Positions 1 through 9,060 of a stretch of DNA of 64,000 nucleotides are shown piece by piece. How positions within the stretch are numbered: the stretch's first letter is position 1; the number at the start of each line of letters is the position of its first letter. The DNA is from Roseateles sp. DAIF2 (GTDB lineage: Bacteria > Pseudomonadota > Gammaproteobacteria > Burkholderiales > Burkholderiaceae_C). The stretch spans positions 1,984,001-2,048,000 of the forward strand of contig NZ_CP049919.1 in assembly GCF_015624425.1 (NCBI RefSeq). The letters run 5' to 3'. The notes under the pieces were generated by a model that was not told the origin of the DNA, ran no database searches, and saw only the letters and a list, made by a program, of their open reading frames with translations. A program made the translations under genes and the position numbers.

Positions 1-613
1 TGCTGGCGTTGGCGAAGGAGGAGGCCAGGACCAGCTCGTTGATGTCGGCGCTGGACGAGGTCAGGTAGGCCATCTTCAGGCTGCTGCCGATCGAGCCTTG
101 CTGCTTGTAGTAGCCGGCGAAGTCGACATAGCTGCCCAGATAACCCTCGGTGCCGGCGGCCTGGGCCAGCTCGATGTTGGCAGCGCCGGTGCCGGCGGCG
201 ATGTCGCTGACGGCGAAGATGTTGGCGAAGTTGCCGACGGCGTCGTTGAATGCCTGGTTGGTGACGCCGTTGACGGGTTGGTTGGCGGCCACGGTGGTGA
301 AGGCGTTGATCTCACCGGGTTCGAAGCCGAAGCCGATCGGGTTGGCGGCGATCACGCTCCACTTGGTGTCGCTGCCACCGAAGGCCAGGAACTTGTTCCA
401 CTCGGCGCCTTGCACCGAGATGTTGAAGTTGCCGTTGGCCTGGAAGGCGGAAGCGGTGATGCCCAGGTCCTTGATGAAGGAGCCCTTGGCGTTGCTGGCG
501 ATGAACACCAGCTCGGACTCGCCGAACACGCCGTTCTGGCCGGTCTTGATCTCGGCGAAGGCCGAGCCGGTGGTGGCCAGCAGGGCGGCCAGGGCGATGG
601 TCTTGAATTGCAT
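1..613 (-). CDS. Secreted protein of unknown function, 3' end beyond window
   Basis: An open frame starts at the ATG at 611-613 and runs without a stop for about 204 codons to the window edge, so the C-terminus is missing. A GGAG ribosome-binding site lies 8 bases upstream. Residues 1-20 form a clear Sec signal peptide (MQFKT, hydrophobic core, cleavage after AFA). The mature part is rich in Ala, Asn, Phe and Gly with no cysteine, as is common in extracellular or sorting-signal proteins. Small secreted proteins of this look are often PEP-CTERM substrates in Burkholderiales, and an EpsA-like regulator lies just upstream, but the sorting signal, if any, is outside the window. I do not recognise the family. 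Confidence 0.7.
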   Translation of the reverse strand, partial: MQFKTIALAALLATTGSAFAEIKTGQNGVFGESELVFIASNAKGSFIKDLGITASAFQANGNFNISVQGAEWNKFLAFGGSDTKWSVIAANPIGFGFEPGEINAFTTVAANQPVNGVTNQAFNDAVGNFANIFAVSDIAAGTGAANIELAQAAGTEGYLGSYVDFAGYYKQQGSIGSSLKMAYLTSSSADINELVLASSFANAS

Positions 614-1174
614 ATGTGATCTCCGATCTATGAACTTGGCTGGGATGACTAATTGCTTGTTGCTTGATTGATAGATAGTCGAACGAAGCCCGCAGCGAAC
701 TCCCTCCCTCATCTATCCCTCGCTTCACCGCCTGGGCGGCCGCTGCCAGGGCGCAGCGGTGAATGCTGCGACTGGAGGCGGGCTTGGGCGTCGGGGGCGA
801 GTGCTGGGCAGCGCCCCCGGCTCTAAAGAACGACTGTTGTCATTTCGACAGGAGGACTTTCGCAGTCGACGGTGACAGGCGTTGGAGGCGCCGTGAAGGG
901 CTTTGCAGCCCTTTCGGACTATGACCCTAGGTCCAGCAGTTGACCGTTTGCCCCTCCTCGACGGTCTTGGCAAGTCAGTGTCTTGGTGTCTTTGGATATG
1001 TTGTTCACCACTTCGGTGATGAATGAACACTGCGAACCCGCTGGTCTGGCGCTTCGGGCCGCTGGCGGTGTTGCTTCTCCTCGTGGGCAGGAGCCCACTT
1101 CGTCGTCGCGCCTAGCCCGCGACCCGCCTCGCCAGCCCCTCGGGCTCGCCCAACTGCCGGATCTAGGGTGACCC
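614..1174. other. Gene-free stretch, possible structured leader
   Basis: No convincing gene is present; the short frames here have no ribosome-binding site and odd Arg/Pro-rich composition. Read on the minus strand, toward the secreted-protein gene, the stretch 841-970 is rich in inverted repeats. The clearest is an AAGGGCT/AGCCCTT hairpin at 896-913; others are GGTC/GACC and TGTC/GACA stems. Small unpaired motifs GGCAAAC, CGAAAG and GCAAAGCC occur in that order. This could be a structured 5' leader of the downstream gene. The 100 bases nearest that gene are AT-richer and probably hold its promoter, but I cannot assign -35 and -10 elements. Confidence 0.3.
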
Positions 1175-2023
1175 TCAGCGTTTAGGCGCCTCGAACAGCG
1201 CCAGGCCCGGCAACTGGTGGTGGTCCAGCAAGTTGAGCGTCATCGCGCAGGCCACGGCCTGGGCGCGGTTGCTGGCCCGGAGCTTGCGCAGGATCTTCTG
1301 CACATGGTTCTTCACCGTCAGCGCGCTGATGCCCAGACCCTCGCCGATCTGCTGGTTGCTCTTGCCTTCGCGCAGCCAGGCCAGGATCTGGCGTTCGCGT
1401 TCGGTGATGCCGGTGGGATGCGCGCCCCGCTGCGGCTGCATCGACGGCATGGGGCTGAGCTCATGCTCGAAGTTCTGCACGCGCTGCCAGGTCGCATGGA
1501 TATGCGGCAGCAACAGCTCCAGATGGCGGCATTGCGCCGGCGTGGCTTGAGCGCCGACGCGCGCGAACACGTAGAAGCCCTCGATCTCGCTGGGGCGCTG
1601 GGGCCGCGACAAGCCGTGCACCAGCATGTCGCCGACACCGGCGTCGATGAGCACCTGGGTGTCCGGCGAGACGCCGTCGTCGGGCGCCATGATGCCGGTG
1701 CTGACCGGCCGGCAGCGCGCCTGCAGCCAGACCAGCTGCAGCCGCTGCATCAGGGGGCTGGTGTTGCGGCTCAGCGCCGACAGCAAGGCATCGGGCAGCG
1801 GTACGGTGTTGAAGACATCGAACACCAGCTCGCGCGCCGCGCGCTTGTAGGCGCCGCAGATGGCCAGCTGATGCGGCAGCAGCGGCTGCAGATGGCTCTG
1901 CATCCAGACGAAGAACTGGTAGCGCCGCCGCACCTCCAGCGCCGAGTCCGCCGCCCGCATCAGGGCCTCGGCCTCCAGACTTCCTTTTGTCGTCAAGATG
2001 CCGCTCGGGTCAGGATTGCTCAT
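1175..2023 (-). CDS. epsA: LuxR-family regulator, EpsA-like (PEP-CTERM associated)
   Basis: The protein is 282 residues from the ATG at 2023. A longer frame upstream exists, but its extra residues look non-coding. The C-terminal part (about residues 205-262) is a typical GerE/LuxR helix-turn-helix, with TERERQILAWL and the recognition-helix sequence SALTVKNHVQKILRKL. The N-terminal part (RRRYQFFVWMQSHLQ, LLPHQLAICG) resembles EpsA, the transcriptional regulator associated with exosortase-B/PEP-CTERM loci in betaproteobacteria, and lacks a receiver Asp pocket. EpsA-type proteins are thought to control exopolysaccharide and sorting-system genes. The name rests on remembered family resemblance; LuxR-type DNA binding itself is secure. 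No exosortase gene is in the window. Confidence 0.7.
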   Translation of the reverse strand: MSNPDPSGILTTKGSLEAEALMRAADSALEVRRRYQFFVWMQSHLQPLLPHQLAICGAYKRAARELVFDVFNTVPLPDALLSALSRNTSPLMQRLQLVWLQARCRPVSTGIMAPDDGVSPDTQVLIDAGVGDMLVHGLSRPQRPSEIEGFYVFARVGAQATPAQCRHLELLLPHIHATWQRVQNFEHELSPMPSMQPQRGAHPTGITERERQILAWLREGKSNQQIGEGLGISALTVKNHVQKILRKLRASNRAQAVACAMTLNLLDHHQLPGLALFEAPKR

Positions 2024-2197
2024 GAAAACATGGATGCGGTTGAGAACAGGGCAGAGCGGGCCGGCAACCAAGCCATGTTGCCGGCCGCCGCTGCGAACGT
2101 TGCGCAATGTAAAGCGCGTGGATGACCCTGCGTTGAAGGAATTTGCGGGTCATGGACCGTTCGGCTCATGGGGCGCGGCCCGCCTGCGCCGGATGCC

Positions 2198-3964
2198 TCA
2201 TTCGGCGCGGATCGTGACCTCGCCGCTGCCTTCCAGCTGCACCGACAGCGCCTCGCCGGCGGCGTTCTTGCCCTGTAGATTGACGACCTCGAGCATCGAG
2301 ACCACACCGGCCGCGCCCGAGCGTACGCGCAGCGGCAGCGAGACCTGGCCCAGCGGCGGCAGCTCGAAGGGGAGGCTGCCGGTATTCGGTGCGTTGCCAG
2401 CCTCGTCCGGCGCGAACAGGCTCAGGTCGTAGCGCAGTTCGCCGCGCAGCAGATGCTTGGACTTGTTGTGCAACGACACCGACAGGGCTTCACCGATCTT
2501 GGCGCTGCCGCCGGTCTGGATCTCGACGCTCGGCTCCGCGTCGGCGCCGTACTCGCCGTCGGCCGCTTCGGGCGCTGGCGCCGCCGGATCGGCCGCCTCC
2601 GCTGCCGCTGCTGCGGTCGAGGCCGCGACAACGCCGCGCCGTAGGCGCAGGCTGGTCGCCGCCGGATCGGCGTCGCGCCCGCTGTGCAGCGTCAGCAGCG
2701 CGGCATCGGGCAAGGGCGCGGCCCGCTGCAGCCGGGGGGTGAGCAGCAGCACGATGTCGCCGCGGTTGCGTGTGTCCTCTGCGACGCCGAACAGGCGCCC
2801 CAGCAGCGGCAGGCGGGACAGGCCGGGCAGGCCGCGCGCCTGTGCGCGCTCGTCCTCGCCGATCATGCCGACCAGCAACTGGGTCTCGCCATCGCGCAGA
2901 CGCACCACGGTGCTGGTGCTGCGCTGGCCGATGCGGTAGGCCGTGGCCGGTGGATCGCCGGCGGAGCGAACCTCGCCCAGCAGATGCTTGAGATCCATGT
3001 CGAGCGAGATCACGATCTCGCCATCGGGCAGGACCTGCGCCTGCAACGCCAGTTTCAAGCCGACATCCTGGTAGCTGATGCTGGTTGTCAGGCCGATGTT
3101 GGGGCCGGCGATGCTGCTGAACACCGGCAGCTTGCTGCCCAGCACAAGGCTGGACTTGTCGCGGTTGCGCAGGCGCAGGCGCGGATTCGCGAGCAGGGTC
3201 GCGTACCGGCGATCGCTGCGCAGATGGGCCGCCAGCGCCGGGTTCGCGACGCTGCTGATCAGTTCGCGCCCCGATCCCCAGGGCATCTGGGTGGCGCCGC
3301 CGGGCAGGCCGCGCTGGATCGAGGCCGGCCAGTCGATGCCCAGTTCGCTGCCGAAGTCGCTCGACACCTCGATCAGCTCCAGCTCGACCGTCAGCTCGGC
3401 ATCGGGGCGGTCCACCCCGGCGACCAGGCGTTCGGCCAGGTCCACGGCCTCGGGCGTGTCGCGCATCACCACCAGGTTGAGGCGCTCATCGATCGCCAGG
3501 TCGCGGGTCTTGAGCATGTCGCGCAGCAGGGTCTGGACCTGCTTCGGGTCGGCGCTGTTCAGATAGAAGCTGCGGGTCTGCAGGTCCTGGTGTTCGCGTT
3601 TCTTGGCCGGGGTGGCCGGGTAGATCAACAGGGTGTTGGGTGTCAGCCATTTGCGCTCGAGCTGCTGCAGCTCCAGCAGCAGTCGCAGTGCCTCGTCGAC
3701 ATTGGCGTGGCGCAGCGACAGGGTCAGCCGGCTGTCGGTGCGGACGTCGCGATCGAAGGCGAAGTTCAGGCCACTGTGACGGGACAGGGTTTCGAACGCG
3801 GTGCTCAGCCGGGTGTCGCGGAAGTCCAGCGCCAAGCCCCTGGATGCTGGCTGGCTGGAAGTGGCCCCGATAGAGCCGGACATCAGCAGCAGCGCCGACG
3901 AGACCGCGAGAAGCTGTAGAGCCCGGCGGATGCCGCGGGGCAGCACGAGAAGTCTGGAGGGCAC
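2198..3964 (-). CDS. Secretin of type II/IV pilus-like secretion system (GspD/PilQ superfamily)
   Basis: Outer-membrane secretin of about 588 residues. After a signal peptide (RALQLLAVSSALLLMSG) come an STN domain (about residues 45-105), a NolW-type N domain (SFYLNSADPKQVQTLL), and the secretin core with the conserved VPLLG-like turn (LPGLSRLPLLGRLFG) followed by the IVLLLTPRL terminal strand. A long Ala-rich linker then leads to a beta-rich, cohesin-like C-terminal domain of about 120 residues. The start is uncertain: I chose the GTG at 3964, which gives a normal signal peptide; another GTG at 4045 is in frame and neither has a good ribosome-binding site. No other secretion-system gene is adjacent here; the rest may lie elsewhere or beyond the left edge. 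Confidence 0.8.
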   Translation of the reverse strand: MPSRLLVLPRGIRRALQLLAVSSALLLMSGSIGATSSQPASRGLALDFRDTRLSTAFETLSRHSGLNFAFDRDVRTDSRLTLSLRHANVDEALRLLLELQQLERKWLTPNTLLIYPATPAKKREHQDLQTRSFYLNSADPKQVQTLLRDMLKTRDLAIDERLNLVVMRDTPEAVDLAERLVAGVDRPDAELTVELELIEVSSDFGSELGIDWPASIQRGLPGGATQMPWGSGRELISSVANPALAAHLRSDRRYATLLANPRLRLRNRDKSSLVLGSKLPVFSSIAGPNIGLTTSISYQDVGLKLALQAQVLPDGEIVISLDMDLKHLLGEVRSAGDPPATAYRIGQRSTSTVVRLRDGETQLLVGMIGEDERAQARGLPGLSRLPLLGRLFGVAEDTRNRGDIVLLLTPRLQRAAPLPDAALLTLHSGRDADPAATSLRLRRGVVAASTAAAAAEAADPAAPAPEAADGEYGADAEPSVEIQTGGSAKIGEALSVSLHNKSKHLLRGELRYDLSLFAPDEAGNAPNTGSLPFELPPLGQVSLPLRVRSGAAGVVSMLEVVNLQGKNAAGEALSVQLEGSGEVTIRAE

Positions 3965-4126
3965 GGGCGGGCTGAGGGATGGATAGGTCGAGAGAGGAGG
4001 AGCGCTTCGCCGAAACGGGCCATCTTGGAGGCGGTCGGTGACCACGCGATGACGCGAGCGGGGCTTTTGGTCCCCTGACCGCCGGCTGTCATGCGCTGTT
4101 CACGACGGCGCAATAGGGTGTCGCCC

Positions 4127-5953
4127 ATGCTGACCCGACACCTTCCAACTGCCATGCGCTCCATCGCCCCCCGACTCGCTCCCACCCTGATCGCCGCGGC
4201 CAGCGCGGCGCTGCTCTGCGGAGCCTCCTCCGCGCCGCCGCGCGCAACGCAGGCGCCTGCGGCGTCGGCGGCCTTGGTGCGGGAGCTGGTCGTCAAGCTG
4301 GGCACGCCACAGCCGACTGCGGCCTTGCTGCGCGAGCAGGGCCTGCGCGAGGTGCGGCCGCTGGGCTCGGGCTGGTGGGTACTGGCCAGTCGGGACGCGC
4401 TCGATGCGTCGCAGCTGGAGCGTTTGTCGGCTGCGCTGCGCGCAGCGCCCGGGGTCGAGGCCGTGCTGGGCCAGGCACGCGAGCAGCGCGCGGCGGTGCC
4501 CAACGACACGCTGTTCGCCAGCGAGCAATGGTGGCTGGGCGATCCGGCTGCGACCGGCAGTGCCGGTCTGGCCGGCTTCACCAAGGCCTGGGACCTGAGC
4601 AAGGGCAGCACCAACCCGGTGATCGCGGTGCTGGACTCGGGCCTGACCGCCCATCCGGACCTGCAGGCCAACATGCTGCCGGGCTACAACTTCGTCAGCA
4701 AACCCGAGTACGCCAATAACGGCGTGGGCCGCAGCAATAGCGCCGACGATCCGGGTGACGCGTTGACCCAGGCCGAGTTCGATGCCAACCCGGCGCTATG
4801 GGATGGCTGCGTCGTCAACGCGAAGAGCAGCTGGCACGGCACCCTGGTGGCCGGCCAGCTCGGCGCGGTCACCAACAACGCCGCGGGCGTGTCCGGCATC
4901 AACTGGAATGCCCGTGTCCTGCCGGTGCGGGTGTCGGGCAAATGCGGTGCGGCGGTCGCCGACATGGTGGACGGCATGCGTTGGGCCGCAGGCCTGCCGG
5001 TGGCAGGCGTGCCGGCCAACCCGAACCCGGCCAAGATTCTCGTGATCGGCTTCGCCGGGCTCTACTCCTGCAATGTCAACGACGCCAATGCCGATGTGGC
5101 TGCGGCGGCCCGGCTCTATGGCGACACCATCACCGAGCTGCGTGGCCGCGGTGTGATGATCGTCGCGGCGGCCGGCAATCTGCGCAGCGCGGTCGGTCGG
5201 CCGGCCAGCTGTGCCGGCGTGTTCGGCGTGGCTGCGGTCAACCGCCAGGGCTTCAAGGCCTTCTATTCGAATTTCGGCAGCGAGGTGAAACTGGCCGCCA
5301 CCGGCGGCGATGCCGATAGTGGCAAGACCTGCGACAGCCTGCTGGCCGATGGCGGTGTCGTCTCGACCACCAACAAGGGGGCGGCCGCGCCGCAGGCCAG
5401 CGGCTGGGGCTATGGCGCCGTCAGCGGCAGCAGCTTCGCCGCGCCGCAGGTGGCCGGTACGGCCGCGCTGATGTGGGCGGCCAATCCGGCGCTGACCCTG
5501 GCCCAGGTCGAGGCGGGGCTGCAGATCAGCGCGCGCCCACATGCGGTGGCCGCGGCGTTGGGCGCTTGCAGCGCCGCCAACCCCAGCCGCTGCAGCTGCA
5601 GCACCAGCAGCTGCGGAGCCGGCCTGCTCGATGCTGAGCAGGCCCTGCGCTATGCCCAGGCGCCGACCAGCTACACCGCACCGACCCGCAGCCCGGCCAG
5701 CCTGAGCGGCAGCGCGCTGGACAGCTGCGGATCGTTGCAGGGCAGCAAGCCGCTGCCAACGCCGACGCCCACACCGACCCCGACTCCAACCCCCACGCCG
5801 ACGCCAACCCCGACTCCGACGCCGACACCCACCCCCGAAACCGGTGGTGGCGGTGGTGGGGGCGGAGCCGGTTCGCCGCTGTGGCTGCTGGCGCTGGCCC
5901 TGAGCATGGCGGGCCTGCGGCGCAAGGAAGAAGACGCCGTGTCGAAGTCCTGA
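4127..5953 (+). CDS. S8 (subtilisin-like) serine protease with GlyGly-CTERM sorting tail
   Basis: A secreted protease of 608 residues from the ATG at 4127, which has AGGGTG upstream; an ATG at 4091 is also in frame. A signal peptide is followed by a propeptide-like segment and the S8 domain with an intact catalytic triad: Asp170 (VLDSGLTAHPDL), His237 (SSWHGTLVAG) and Ser436 (SGSSFAAPQVAG). The C-terminus has a long Thr-Pro repeat linker, a Gly9 run, one membrane helix and an RRKEE tail. This is the GlyGly-CTERM layout, recognised by rhombosortase after type II secretion. The gene is divergent from the secretin gene, and the pair may be functionally linked. Confidence 0.88.
   Translation: MLTRHLPTAMRSIAPRLAPTLIAAASAALLCGASSAPPRATQAPAASAALVRELVVKLGTPQPTAALLREQGLREVRPLGSGWWVLASRDALDASQLERLSAALRAAPGVEAVLGQAREQRAAVPNDTLFASEQWWLGDPAATGSAGLAGFTKAWDLSKGSTNPVIAVLDSGLTAHPDLQANMLPGYNFVSKPEYANNGVGRSNSADDPGDALTQAEFDANPALWDGCVVNAKSSWHGTLVAGQLGAVTNNAAGVSGINWNARVLPVRVSGKCGAAVADMVDGMRWAAGLPVAGVPANPNPAKILVIGFAGLYSCNVNDANADVAAAARLYGDTITELRGRGVMIVAAAGNLRSAVGRPASCAGVFGVAAVNRQGFKAFYSNFGSEVKLAATGGDADSGKTCDSLLADGGVVSTTNKGAAAPQASGWGYGAVSGSSFAAPQVAGTAALMWAANPALTLAQVEAGLQISARPHAVAAALGACSAANPSRCSCSTSSCGAGLLDAEQALRYAQAPTSYTAPTRSPASLSGSALDSCGSLQGSKPLPTPTPTPTPTPTPTPTPTPTPTPTPTPETGGGGGGGGAGSPLWLLALALSMAGLRRKEEDAVSKS
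5757..5836 (+). repeat. Thr-Pro coding microsatellite
   Basis: A run of about 13 hexanucleotide units of the form ACNCCN encodes the Thr-Pro linker between the protease domain and the GlyGly-CTERM anchor. Such tracts readily change length by slippage in multiples of six bases, which would alter the spacer length without shifting the frame. Confidence 0.8.
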
Positions 5954-6099
5954 GCCGATGCCCTTCAAGTCGGGGTGCGGCGCATGAGCCGAATGGCTCT
6001 GCCGCGTCATGGCCGCGTCGCCCGTGCCTCGCATAGTGAGCTGCTTCAGGCCGTGTTGGGCGGCCCGACATCCCCACCATCACCAGGCAGGAGCTTTGC

Positions 6100-8274
6100 A
6101 TGAAGGGCATCAAACATCCGCGCAATGACCAGACGCTCAATCCGTCGGGCAATGTATCCATCCATACGGTCATCGATGCCGTCGACGACAGCCGCCGCCT
6201 GTTCGTCAAGGGCTCGGCCAGCGCCTCCGCGCTCGCCGCCGCCGGCGGCCTGACCCTGTCCGGCCTGAGCGCCACCGTCGAGGCCGCGCCGGTGCCGGCG
6301 TCGCTGGGTTTCCCGGGCATCGGCTTCGAGAACGTGCCGGCCTCGCTGGCGCCGGTGGCCGACCGCGTGCGCGTGCCGGCCGGCTATACCGCCGAGCTGT
6401 TCGTCGCCTGGGGCGACCCGATCGTGGCCGGCGGCACGGCCTTCGCGCCCGACGCCAGCAACAGCGCCGCCGAGCAGGCCCGCCAGTACGGCGCGCATAC
6501 CGACGGCATGGCCTTCATCCCCTTCACCGGCACCGATGGCAAGCCCAGCGCCGAACGCGGCCTGCTGTGCGCCAACAACGAGTACACCCACGAGGAAATC
6601 CTGCACGCCGACGGCCAGGCCAACTTCAGCATCGCCAAGGCCCGCAAGTCGCAGGCCGCCCATGGCGTGTCGGTGCTGGAAGCGCGCCGCCGCGACGGCA
6701 AGTGGAGCGTGGTGCGCAACTCGCCCTACGGCCGCCGCATCACCGCCAACACCCGCATGCGCGTCTCCGGCCCGGCCGCCGGCCATGCGCTGCTGAAGAC
6801 GGTCGAGTTCCAGATCGGCGAGCAGGGCAGCTTCGCGACCGGCCGCAGCAGCGACGGCTTCACCGCCTATGGCACCGTCAACAACTGCGCCAACGGCATC
6901 ACGCCCTGGGGCACCTATCTGACCTGCGAGGAGAACTGGAACGGTAACTTCGGCGCCAGCGCCGCGTTGCCCGCGACCGGCGCCAACGAGGCCGGCAAGC
7001 TCTACAACCGCTACGGCGTCGTGGCCGCCGGCTTCGGCTACCGCTGGCACGAGGTGGATCCGCGCTTCGACCTGGCCACCAACCCGAACGAAGCCAACCT
7101 GTTCGGCTGGGTGGTCGAGATCGATCCCTTCGATCCGAAGAGCGTGCCGGTCAAGCGCACCGCGCTGGGCCGCTTCAAGCATGAGAGCGCCCAGTACGTG
7201 GTCGACGACGAGGGCTATCTGGCCGTCTACATGGGCGACGACGAGCGCAACGAATACATCTACAAATTCGTCAGCGCCGCCAAGTTCAACCCCGGCAACC
7301 GCGCCGCCAACCGCGAGCTGCTGGACAGCGGCACGCTGTATGTTGCGCAGTTCGGCGCCGACCTGCGCGGCCGCTGGATCGCGCTGCTGCCCGGCACCCT
7401 GGGCGTCGATGGTGTCGCGCTGCGCGACAACCCGAACTTCGCCGGTGCGAACGATGCCGAGGTGCTGGCCAAGATCCTGATCAAGGCCCGCATGGCGGGC
7501 GATGCGGTCGGCGCGACGATGATGGACCGCCCGGAGTGGACCGGCGCGCGCCCGCGCATCGGCGGCTTCAAGAAGATCGAGATCTACTGCACGCTGACCA
7601 ACAACAACCGCCGCGGCAGCGCCACCCCGGCCAGCGCCAACAAGGCCGACGGCAGCACCACCGCCGCCAGCGCCCGCCCCGCGGTCGACGCCGCGAACCC
7701 GCGCGCCGACAACATCTACGGCCACATCATCCGCTGGCGCGAGGACGGCGACTCGGTACGCGCCACCGGCTTCGGCTGGGATCTGTTCGTGCAGGCCGGC
7801 GACACCCGCACCGCGAAGGCGCCCAAGCCCAGCAACGACTACAAGGGCAACATCGTCGACGCGCCCGATGGCGAGGCCGACTACGGCGCGCCGGACGGCC
7901 TGTGGTTCGATCCCTTCGGCCGCCTCTGGGTGCAGACCGACCAGGCCGGCGATGCCAGCGGCGACTGGAAGAACATCGGCGCCAACAGCATGGTCTGCGT
8001 CGACCCGAACAGCGGCACGACGCGCCGCTTCCTGACCGCACCGCCGAACGCCGAGGTGACCGGCATCACGATGAGCCCGGACGGCCGCGCGCTGTTCGTC
8101 GGCATCCAGCATCCGGGCGAGGGTGCACCGCCGCACAACCCCGAGCAGTTCTCGCGCTGGCCGGCCTCGCAATGGGGCACCGCCTCGGATGGCGTCACCG
8201 CGCTGCCCTTCGGCCGCCCGCGCTCCGCCGTCGTGGTGGTCACGAAGAACGACGGCGGCGTGATCGGCAGCTGA
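6100..8274 (+). CDS. phoX: PhoX-family (DUF839) phosphatase, Tat-exported
   Basis: A 724-residue protein with the length and layout of PhoX-type alkaline phosphatases, which hydrolyse phosphate monoesters in the periplasm using Fe and Ca. A twin-arginine signal sits near residues 28-60 (SRRLFVKGSASASALAA). Conserved-looking segments include CANNEYTHEE, TCEENWNGNF, GRFKHESAQYVVDDEGYLAVYMGDDE and the late DGLWFDPFGRLWVQTDQ loop. AGGAG lies before the ATG. No recognisable Pho box is seen upstream. The gene is followed by a strong terminator and then a PEP-CTERM gene. Confidence 0.88.
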   Translation: MKGIKHPRNDQTLNPSGNVSIHTVIDAVDDSRRLFVKGSASASALAAAGGLTLSGLSATVEAAPVPASLGFPGIGFENVPASLAPVADRVRVPAGYTAELFVAWGDPIVAGGTAFAPDASNSAAEQARQYGAHTDGMAFIPFTGTDGKPSAERGLLCANNEYTHEEILHADGQANFSIAKARKSQAAHGVSVLEARRRDGKWSVVRNSPYGRRITANTRMRVSGPAAGHALLKTVEFQIGEQGSFATGRSSDGFTAYGTVNNCANGITPWGTYLTCEENWNGNFGASAALPATGANEAGKLYNRYGVVAAGFGYRWHEVDPRFDLATNPNEANLFGWVVEIDPFDPKSVPVKRTALGRFKHESAQYVVDDEGYLAVYMGDDERNEYIYKFVSAAKFNPGNRAANRELLDSGTLYVAQFGADLRGRWIALLPGTLGVDGVALRDNPNFAGANDAEVLAKILIKARMAGDAVGATMMDRPEWTGARPRIGGFKKIEIYCTLTNNNRRGSATPASANKADGSTTAASARPAVDAANPRADNIYGHIIRWREDGDSVRATGFGWDLFVQAGDTRTAKAPKPSNDYKGNIVDAPDGEADYGAPDGLWFDPFGRLWVQTDQAGDASGDWKNIGANSMVCVDPNSGTTRRFLTAPPNAEVTGITMSPDGRALFVGIQHPGEGAPPHNPEQFSRWPASQWGTASDGVTALPFGRPRSAVVVVTKNDGGVIGS

Positions 8275-8310
8275 GGCAGCACGCCGGTCGCCGCAACGCA
8301 ATCGCAAGAC

Positions 8311-8335
8311 CGGGCCGCGCCGCGGCCCGCTTTTT
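8311..8335 (+). terminator. Rho-independent terminator after phoX
   Basis: An 8-bp GC stem (CGGGCCGC/GCGGCCCG) with a 3-base loop is followed by C and five T. It ends only about 2 bases before the AGGAG ribosome-binding site of the next gene. Confidence 0.8.
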
Positions 8336-8349
8336 CTAGGAGTGAATCG

Positions 8350-9039
8350 ATGAATCGCAGCATGATCAGCAAGACCCTGGGGGCCGCGGCCCTGCTGGCG
8401 CTGGGCGCCGCTACCGCCGCGCAGGCCGCCGCGGTGCATGACAACAGCGGCTTCGGCCCCAGCAAGGTGATCACCTTCAACGGCTACGACGGCCTGCTGA
8501 CCACCGGCGAGGTGGACGTGGGCACGGCCGAGATCGGCGTCGAGGTGAAGCTCACCGCTGGTCCCTATGCCGAGATCGGCGCCAACAACCGCGACCTGGG
8601 CGAGAACGGCGCCTGGACCGGCTTCGGCAGCGGCCCGGCGGTGGAAGGCCATTTCCTGGCCAGCAGCTTCACGGCCAAGCGCGGCGAGCTGGGCTTCAGC
8701 TTCACGACCGGCGTCAGCAGCGTCGGCGCCTACCTGAACCAGTTCCGCATCGCCGGCGTCAACAACAGCCTGACCCTGCTGGCCTACGACCAGTACGGCA
8801 ACACGCTGGAGAGCTTCAGCTACTCGATCAAGACCGGCTGGGACGGCTACGACGAGGGCAAGTTCCTGGGCTTCAGCCGCGCCAGCGCCGACATCTACGG
8901 CTTCGGCGTGGCCGGCAACAACATCGTGCTGGACAACCTGACCCTGGCCGTGCCGGAGCCCGAGAGCTATGCGCTGCTGCTGGCCGGTCTGGGCGTGCTG
9001 GGCCTGCTGAGCCGCCGCCGTCTGCAGCAGAAGGCCTGA
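8350..9039 (+). CDS. PEP-CTERM sorting-domain protein
   Basis: A 229-residue secreted protein. Residues 1-28 form a signal peptide (core AALLALGAATAAQA). The C-terminus carries the PEP-CTERM signal: VPEPESYALLLAGLGVLGLL followed by SRRRLQQK, meaning the PEP motif, a membrane helix and an Arg cluster. Exosortase is expected to cut here and release or anchor the protein at the surface. The mature domain is beta-rich and of unknown function. AGGAG precedes the ATG. It lies immediately after the phoX terminator, so expression needs read-through or a promoter near the end of phoX. Confidence 0.85.
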   Translation: MNRSMISKTLGAAALLALGAATAAQAAAVHDNSGFGPSKVITFNGYDGLLTTGEVDVGTAEIGVEVKLTAGPYAEIGANNRDLGENGAWTGFGSGPAVEGHFLASSFTAKRGELGFSFTTGVSSVGAYLNQFRIAGVNNSLTLLAYDQYGNTLESFSYSIKTGWDGYDEGKFLGFSRASADIYGFGVAGNNIVLDNLTLAVPEPESYALLLAGLGVLGLLSRRRLQQKA

Positions 9040-9060
9040 GGCCTTGATAGGGCTGGGGTT

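Noticed and set aside
841..970. Firm call of a c-di-GMP-I riboswitch
   Set aside because: Short motifs occur in the right order but the stem lengths and spacing differ from the class; kept only as a structured-leader candidate.
725..1030. Possible 101-residue gene
   Set aside because: No ribosome-binding site, Arg/Pro/Ser-rich composition, and it overlaps the hairpin-rich leader.
6046..8652. Minus-strand frame of 868 codons
   Set aside because: Mirror frame of phoX, which has a Tat signal and family motifs on the plus strand.
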